Below, one piece after another: positions 43,901-52,900 of a DNA stretch of 64,000 bases (position 1 is its first letter; each line of letters begins with the position of its first letter). The notes below the pieces were generated by a model. The model worked only from the letters and a program-made list of their open reading frames with translations, had not been told where the DNA came from and ran no database searches. The position numbers and the translations under genes were made by a program. This DNA comes from Isoetes taiwanensis (lineage: Eukaryota > Streptophyta > Lycopodiopsida > Isoetales > Isoetaceae): the NCBI GenBank assembly GCA_021234155.1, contig JAJEKV010000003.1, forward strand, positions 15,300,386 to 15,364,385, read 5' to 3'.

Positions 43901-46900
43901 CTTACAGATTATGGGATCCTGCTAAGCAGAAAATAATTGTCTCGCGTGACGTGACGTTTGATGAGAACACTGGAGGTCCAATATCAGTCACTGATCAGCA
44001 AAAGCAAGAGGAGGAAATATTTGAATTTCCACTTAAATGGCGGCAAGATGAAGCATCAGATCAAAACAGGCCTGTTACACCTCAATGTCAACCAAGAGTT
44101 TGGCAAAACAGGCCTGTTACACCTCAATGTCAACCAAGAGTTTGGCCCAATAAAGTGCTTACCTATGAAAGAAGAGGTGGTAAGGAAGCAGCAAAAGAAG
44201 ATATTGTTGAAAAACCAACAGCAAGTCTGATACAACTCAGCTGAACATAAAATCAGCCCCTAGTACCAATGTGGCACCTTGGGCAGAAAGACCGTTTACA
44301 AGAAGCCAGGGCAGCATAAACCAGGGCAGTATTGAGGTCGAAACAAGTGCAGCAGCTCATCAATGCAATTTTGCCAATATTTATGAACCCATTTCATTTG
44401 AAGATGCTAGACATATTAAGGAATGGAAGGACGCAATGGATGAGGAGTATAAATCCATACTAGTCAACAATACATGGGAATTGGTGCCAAGGCCAAAAGG
44501 ATAGAAATGTCATTGGATGTAAATGGGTCTATAAGCTAAAGTATAATGTAGATGGGACTGTTCAAAGGCACGAAGCCAAGCTGGTGGCAAAAGGTTTTGC
44601 TCAAAGAGAAGGGGAAGATTACTTAGACACCTATGCTCCGGTAGCCAAAATAGAAACAGTGAGGTTAGCCATATCACTTGCAGCTCAATTTGGATGGAAG
44701 TTGTATCAACTTGATGTGAAAAGGGCTTTCTTGAACGGAGAGCTCAAGGAGTTGGTCTATTTGGAGCAACCACCCGGATACAAGCACGAAGGTAAGGATT
44801 TTGTTTGCAAACTGAACAAAGCATTATATGGGCTAAAACAGTCATCTCGGGCTTGGTATTCCAAACTTGATAGTTACTTATTGAGCAAAAACTTTGTAAG
44901 GAGCAGTGCAGATTCTAGTCTCTATATTAAGCATGATGGTGATGACATTACTTTGATCGTAGTATATGTAGATGATCTCATTGTCACGGGCAGTTCTCTC
45001 AAGTTGATTCAACATGATATAAAACAGTTTGGAGAGTTCTTTGACATGACAAATCTTGGAGAGTTACACTACTTCTTGGGCATTGAAGTGCAGAAGTCTG
45101 CCAATGGAATCTTTATCTGTCAGAAGAAGTATGCAGCAGATTTACCAAGGAAGTTCCATATGGAGACTGCTAAACCAGCTTCTACGCCAATGGAGGTTGG
45201 CATTAAACTTTCTGCTCATGAGAAAGGTGCAAAATTATGCGATGCAACACTCTACAGGGCATTAGTAGGAAGCTTGAACTATCTCACTGTGACCAAACCT
45301 GATATATCATTTGCTGTAGGAGTATTGAGTAGATTTTTGGCTAATCCTACTCAAACACATTGGATTGCTGCTAAGAGAGTGCTGAGATACATCAAGGGAA
45401 CACATGATTTTGGTATCTTGTATGAATCAAATAGTCAGCTTGATGTAGTTGGATACACAGACTCTGATATGGCTGGCTGGTTGTGTGGACACGAGAAGAT
45501 CCACAAGTGGTTATGCATTCTCAATTGGAAATGGTGCTGTAACTTGGAAAGTAAGAGACAAAGCACTGTTGCAATTAGCACTTCTGAAGCAGAATATAAA
45601 GGTTGTAGCATTGCAGCATGTGAATCCATTTGGATTCAAAAATTCATGGAAGAAGTTGGGATCCACGACAGCAGGCCCACTTGCATTTTCACTGATAACA
45701 TGAGCAGCATACGCATTGCAAACAATCCTGTTTTTCATGGCAGAACTAAGCACATTGAGACGACCTACCATTTTGTACGAGAAAAGGTTGAGAATAGAGA
45801 AATTGATATCCAATACTGCAGGTCAGAAGATCAAATTGCAGATATTTTTACAAAGCCATTAGGAAAAGCCAAGTTTGAGGCTTTCAGGTTTGCTCTTGAA
45901 GTGAGGAAAGAGGAGTCTGGAATATCACATTAAGGGGGAGTGTTAGAATAGTATAATGTGATATATATTGGACATGTTAAGTTATTGTAACTTAACATTG
46001 TAACTTAACGTTGTACCCCATGGGACATTTTATATTAGCCCATGCGGCCCTCATTTTTACCTTTTTCCCTATTTTCCACCCAACATGAGGACGTGGCACA
46101 TATATATGTACCGTCACATGAGTTAGTGTAACACAGAAGTTTCTTGCTCCTCTTTTGTTGCTTGCTGCGTCTCCTCCTCTCTCCATAGTGTTTTGCTGTT
46201 CAGATCATCTTTTCCACTCAACAGGATTTATGACAGCAGACCCACTCGCGTTTTCACTGATAATATGAGCAGCATATGCATTGCAAACAATCCTGTTTTC
46301 CATGGCAAAACTAAGCACATTGAGACTACCTATCATTTTGTACGAGAAACAGTTGAGAAGAGAGAAGTTGATATCCAATACTGCAGGTCAGAAGATCAAG
46401 TTGCAGATATTTTCACAAAGCCATTAGGAAAAGCCAAGTTTGAAGCTTTCAGGTTCGCTCTTGGCGTGAGGAAAGAGGAGTGTGAAATATCACATTAAGA
46501 GGGAGTGTTAGAATAGTATAATGTGATGTATGTTGGACATGTTAAGTCATAAAGTGTAACTTAACGTTGTACCCCATGGGACATTTTGTATTAGATCATG
46601 GGCCCCTTACTTTTACTTTTTTCTCTATTTTCCACTCAACATGAGGACACGGACCATTTTGTGAGTTAGCGTAATACACAAGTTTCTTGCTTTTCCTTTG
46701 TTGCTTGTTGCATCTCCTCCTCTCTCCATTGTGTTTTGCTGTTCAGATCACCTTTTCTAGTCAAGAACTTTCCCCTCAAAAGTCAGATTATATTGATGTT
46801 GATATGCAAGAAGGAGCCTTCTCTGATGTCTCATGGCCCTGGTCTTTACAAATGTCTTGTATGTAGATCTGTCGTCCATGGATTTATTAGGTTATAATAA

Positions 46901-49900
46901 GACTGGAGAAGTGTCTTTGACAATGTATTGAAGCCTTATGCTCATAAGGTACTTTTTAGGTGGTTGATGTCTTTACGGCTGTTGTTCTTGCGGGGGTTTT
47001 GGAAAGGCTAATAAAACAAGGATGTGTGGTAGTTGCAACAAGCAATCGTCACCCTTCCGAGCTGAATAAGGTAAATGTTGAATGATGAGACATTATTATT
47101 GGTTATACAACCTAGGATTTGTAATGCGTATTCTCAATGCAACAGGATGGATTTCAAAGGGAGTTATTCATGAACTTTATTGCAAAATTGGAGCAGCATT
47201 GCCTTCCTATACTGGTGGGAACAGAAATTGATTATAGGAGGATCATGTCCAGCACTTTCAATAAGGTGTTGTAGCTGACTTTTTATATCATATCTGAGAT
47301 TGTGTGCATATTCCTTTCATCTCCTTCAAAACTTTTCAGATGGAAGAAACACATTATTTATGTCCAATAAATAGCTCCACACAGGCAGAGCTCAACAAAA
47401 AATGGCATCAGTTGACAAGCTTGTCTGGTGAAATCATTTCTTCAGAAAAATTACCTGTTATGTTTGGAAGGTTAATATTCTTGATTCTCGTACACAATGG
47501 ATCAACGATACTGCATGGTTTTGAAAACCGCTTGAGCGGGTTAGGATTAAGGAGTAGTTTTATTGATGCTATTGTTTACATGGAATGTAATTCAGGCTTC
47601 AAGCTGTGCTTATAATCTAGGCTCTTACATACCGAAGGCTTTGTGATCATATTCAGCATTTGAGGTTGGTCAAGTATTAAATCGAACTCAAAAGCAAGGG
47701 GGGTATGCTCTAGAATAATCAACCTAGTTGAAGATGGCCCGTTGTACCTGTAGCCAGTTGATCAATTGAAATAATTTGCGTGACAGCAATTCTCGCCAAG
47801 AACCTATGGAAAAGAGAGCATGTAACCCGAAAATCCACGTCCCTAAATTAACTCTAAAAGGCTGAGGTAAATACGACAGTACTTGAAAGGCCATTTCAAA
47901 CTGGGGGGGTTTATGATTAAATTCAGTATCATGAGGCACAAATAGTTTACTTCTGATCATTCTAGAAAGAAGATATTTGAAGCCTTTATGGTTGAGGCCA
48001 TTCGTTAGCATTAGCCCATAATGTTACTGGTTTCACCCAGCATGTCAAATAAAAGAGGTCTTGCTAATGCAGTTGATCGCATTGTGTGTATCCCACTGAG
48101 CAAATGCTTATCCTTTGGCATGGCCGGCATCCTTCAATTTAAAGTCACTTCCAAGTATGTGTATGCAGATACAATTTCCACAGGTTGCTATTGAAAGAAA
48201 AGGAGTTTCCTTTCCAGACCCATCACCATGGTCTTCTGCAGGTTTAGTTGCAGTTTTCTTCCTTAGCAAAGCCTTTAATGCTACCAATCTCTCTAAATTT
48301 CTTGGGAGAGGATGAGATCAGGACCACATCATCTGCTTAGAGCAAATTTGGGATGCGTCCCTGAGCTAGCAAGGACCTAACGTCTGAACTGAAGAATGTC
48401 CAACGCATCATCAAATAGTGTAGGGGAGAGGAGACACCCTTTTTCAACATCAATGGTGTTGTGCACATCTTCCGACCACTGCCCATCATTTTTCTCAATA
48501 TTCTCATGTAGAGTCAGCATTTCTAAATCATCTCTGAGAACGGTCTAAGACTTTAACACTTTGAAGCAGCCTTGTCAGAAGAATGTATCAAAGGCTTTCT
48601 GGAAATCCATAAAATAGAAAATACTTTACCTTTCTTGCCTTTGCCTCTTCAATAATTGCCTTAGAGTGTTTATTGCAGCATGTTGTTTTCCAACTAATAT
48701 GCAGATCAAGAAATATCTGAGGGGGCCTCATCCATATATGGCACAGGGTTGATGCTAGCCCTGATCCAATCATCACGATTCTAAAATTTTAGCAAAACAG
48801 GATGGCCTGATATAAAAGAAATGCTTTCAATAACCGAATATAGGTAGTACCTTTTAACTCTTTAGATTCATAGCTTGGCATCTATATTTGGCTCCAGAAG
48901 TCGCCAGATTCTGCAAAATACACATGTTTCCTGCACCAAGGTGGTAACAGTGTCACTGAATTCATAGTTCAAGTGGACACCTTTTACATTGACGCAAAAC
49001 CTGTTAAAGTGGACCAAGCCCCTTTGGTGCTTACTGCTAAATCCACAGCTGTTGGGAAGGAAGGAAGGAAGGAAGGGAAGGAGGGAGGAAGGTTTATTAA
49101 CGTCTACGGAAGACCCAAAGAGTCTACGAGACCATAACACACACAATATTTAAAACCTCCAGGAGAAAGCCCTCCTGTTTAAGACCTTCATGAGAAAAAC
49201 CCTCCTGTTCTCTAAAGTATACAAACAAAAATACTAATCTAACAGAACTTATGGCAAAATCTGCTCAGGTAGGGTTTGATGGGAGCAGCCCATTTGTTCC
49301 TATGACTACTGCAAAGTAAATCATAATACCCCTTTATTTGCTTTGATGCTTGATGCATGGCAGCAAGGGATCAAAAGCCGATATCAGAACCTATCTCGAA
49401 GTGACTAAACACATCATCTTTAGTTTTTTTTTGTCTATTTTAGGTTAATATTAAATGATGAGAACTGAATAAATGATATTGAACAATATTTTTGTTGTTT
49501 GTGCAGGTTCCTGTTTATTCCAGAAAGTTGTAATGGCATAGCGAAGTTCTCTTTTGACCAACTATGTGACCAGCCAGTTAGTGTTTATTGTTTCTCCTGA
49601 CTAGCTTGTCGTGTTAATTTTTCATCTTGGTATCATTTCTTTATGTCAGTAGATAAGTATAAGAAATGGCAATTCCATTTTGCAGTCTGTTTAGGTTTGG
49701 TCGGCCAGTCGACATACTTAAAAGCTCTAAAAAGAACTCGCAGACATTGGTTCTAGGTTGTTTGTTTTGTTCTGTCTTGAGTTCTAGTTCATAATAGATC
49801 CACTCCAAACTTATTTTCTTAATTCTCTAAGAATTTCTGGACTTTTGAGAAGAATCAATGCCTGCGTCAATGTTTGCTAGTTCTGGCAGTTCTGGGGATA

Positions 49901-52900
49901 AATTAAGCCATACTGATGACATGGCAGACATGATGCGACGAGATTGATGCTTATAAAGCTAACTGGACAATGCTAATGCAGAATCATATTAATTATGTCT
50001 TAGGTGTAGTATAGTGGTTAACTTAAGCATTGCACTATTTTGTACCTGCAGCTTCTTTACGATATTGAGAAATTTGAGTTGCTATTGCTGTAGCCATGAG
50101 AACAGACTTGCTAGTCTTTGCAGTAGCAGGAGAGAGACCTTGCAATCTTTTTCATCTTCTCAAAGTAGGAGCTGCTGCAACAACAGTAGAGGAAGAAGCT
50201 GACAAGAAATATTCATCATGCAAATTAATAAGCCAGCTTTCAAACTCATCATCCAAGACATGGTTGCATCTGAATTATCATCTGTTTCTGCAGAGCTAAC
50301 AGAAGACAGTGATGAAGAAATGGCTGGCACAACATCTTGAGGAATAAAAGGTAAAAGGTTCAAGTAAGATCATATGCAGAGAGCTTACTATCTGAAGCAA
50401 CCTGCCTAGAAGAACTGCCTTCAATAGGAGCAGCAGATGGCTGAAGATGTTGAATCTGTGTATTCAGCATGTTCAACAGATTGAACACACCGAGAAATTC
50501 TAGTTCTAGGATAATACAACTTCAAAGCTTTTTGTTGGTTTGGATAACCCACAAAAATGCATTTTCCTGCTTGTTTAGACAAGCCTTTTTTCCCAGTATC
50601 TCCATAGAAATAGCTGCATAGATCAAGCATTCAAATGTACATCTCTTGGCGAAATTTTTTATGCAAGATCCAGATGGTGAGCCTTGTGATGCCACATTGT
50701 ATAGACAGTTGGTTGGCTCTTTCGTTTATCTACCTATTAGTAGACCAGATATTGCGTTTTGCTGTTGGACAGGTCAGTAGGTTTATCCAGTAGGTTTATG
50801 CAGGCGCCTGCTTATCTTCATTGGAAAAAAACTAAATGAATCCTTGCCTACTTGATGTGGACTTGTTACTCAAGGTCTGGGATACTATAAACACAAGTAT
50901 CCAACTCTTATATTTGACACAGATGAAGATCATGCAGGTAATGATGTTGACTATGGAGTATGTTTCCTTATTTGGTGGTGTCAAGAAAACAGACTACAGC
51001 AATAAGTACAACAGAGGCTGAGATTAAATGTCCTCTGCGCTTGAACATAGGAAATGTTATGGTTGCTGCACTTATTTCAAGATCTTCAAATGCCTATTAC
51101 AATAGCCAAGATATTTTTAGACAACTCAGTCAAAGACTACAAATATCATCTGGACACAAAGCATTTATATCTGAAGGTCTGTTTTGTTCGAGAACAAGTG
51201 CAGTTGTCTGTTCTTGATCTGCAGTACAGCTTGCAGATGAAAAGATTAAACCTCTCATTGGTTTTCCGTTCAGGAAGATAAAGGACATTGATTTCAGCAT
51301 CGTTTTCCTTCCTTTAGAGCTCTGTTTCAGCACAGTGTTAGGGATAAGAAACATTACTCTTAGCCACTCAATATCATTTCAGTGGTCCAGATGATGCCAC
51401 GTCATCAATAATGATATAAAAGTCACTACATAGCTACGAATATATTATCTTGTATTTCTCCTACAAACTACAAATCTACACTGGTGCTCTCTCATTTTCT
51501 CGTTCAGCTAGCTAGTTTGGAAATTTCTTATTTCATGGTGGTGGTATCACATGGTAAACTCCAGGTCAGTATATGGGATCAGCCTTCAACGTAATGGTTT
51601 TTAGAGCATTCCTTGCCTGCAGGCATGTGGTACTGGTGAAAAAAGTTGAATTTGTCGAATTTACTTTTAGTGAAATGCTTTGGATAGCCAGCAACAATAA
51701 CTACAACCTTTGAATGACGGTTTTATGGTTTTTATGTGGCCCAATTTGGGTTGCACCCCCATGAAATCCGCCTCAACTTTCAACGAAAACCTCCTCAACT
51801 TTCCATAGAAACCTCTCCAACTTCCCATGAAAACTGGAAGGTTTGCAAGTAAAAATTTTGGGGAGCTTTCCATGTTGAAAATTGGGGAGGTTTCGGTGAA
51901 AAATTGGGGGGTAGATTTCTGTGAAAAACTGAGGGGTTTCTATGAATTCAAATTTGTAATGTCCCTGCACACTCAAGATGCACCCGACCATTAATACCTA
52001 CGGCAATTAATAACCGAGATGGACACATTATTAAACACATCAATATTGAGATGGACATTTAATATCTATTACAGCAGCCGTTAATCCAAGATAGTCATTT
52101 TATAACCCAGTGACATTTTCATAGAACATCACTTTCATCTTTCATGAGGCATTGCTGTCTTGAACATTTATTTTCTTCTCAAAACTAAAACTCTGTTGAT
52201 GGGGCTGTAACATTATCTTCAAGTATATAGACAAGCAAGGTCTTATTGCCACATCAAAATAAGCTTTTAATTATCATCTAAAAACCATGAACAGAACTGC
52301 TCTAAATGTGAGTGAGATTGCTCTCTCTCTTTGTTTTTTTTTGAATAATGTTCGAGGTTTTAATTTGCCATAGATGTACTGTATCAAAACGCACATGCAG
52401 TCCCTTAGGAAAATGACTCCAGCCACATGGCAATTTCAAAAAGAATTGAGGTATGTAAAACAATTATAAGATATATACATGGGATCTGTACATAAGAAAT
52501 TGTAACCGTTGAATTAATTCTCATAGCTGGAGTGCCAAATCTGGCTGTTGGGATCCATTGGGTCTTGGCTGATTATAAAATCGTGAGCTTTTAGAGGATG
52601 CAGCTAGGACTTCTATAAGTTCATCCATGCCTCGAGAAAGGCAATTGAGGCCACCCGAAAGACCCACAAAGGCCCTTCTGCTGCTCTGGTTCTAGGGCAG
52701 ATCCTCAGCTCCTTTCAAAGAATAAAAAAATTGGGTTGATTATGAAAACGAAGCTATGCACAAGCCCGATTTTGGTTACATCCCTGAAGTACATCTCATC
52801 TGATCAGCGCTTGTAATTTAAAAAAGTTTGACGGAAGTTTCAAGCAGTAAAATTCAAATATATGCCTTGCTTTTAACTCTTATCAGGTCTTCCAGGTTAT

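Larger units (their letters stand above)
41091..46223 (+). mobile_element. Nearly complete Ty1/copia element, nested, TSD GGATT
   Basis: 5' LTR 41,091-41,371 and 3' LTR 45,941-46,223 are about 95% alike by eye and both run tgttagaatag…cactcaaca. The 5-bp duplications ggatt lie at 41,086-41,090 and 46,224-46,228. A tRNA-Met primer-binding site is at 41,374 and a polypurine tract (aagggggag) ends at 45,940. Gag, protease, integrase, reverse transcriptase and RNase H follow in copia order, broken by four or more frameshifts. The sequence at both outer edges is RT/RNase H of the same family, so the element jumped into an older sibling copy. Confidence 0.92.

Noticed and set aside
46770-46959. Possible extra AFG1 exon before exon 7
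   Set aside because: Exons 6 and 7 already join in phase and the AFG1 sequence is continuous across them (CFDEVQ-VVDVF); no conserved text in between.
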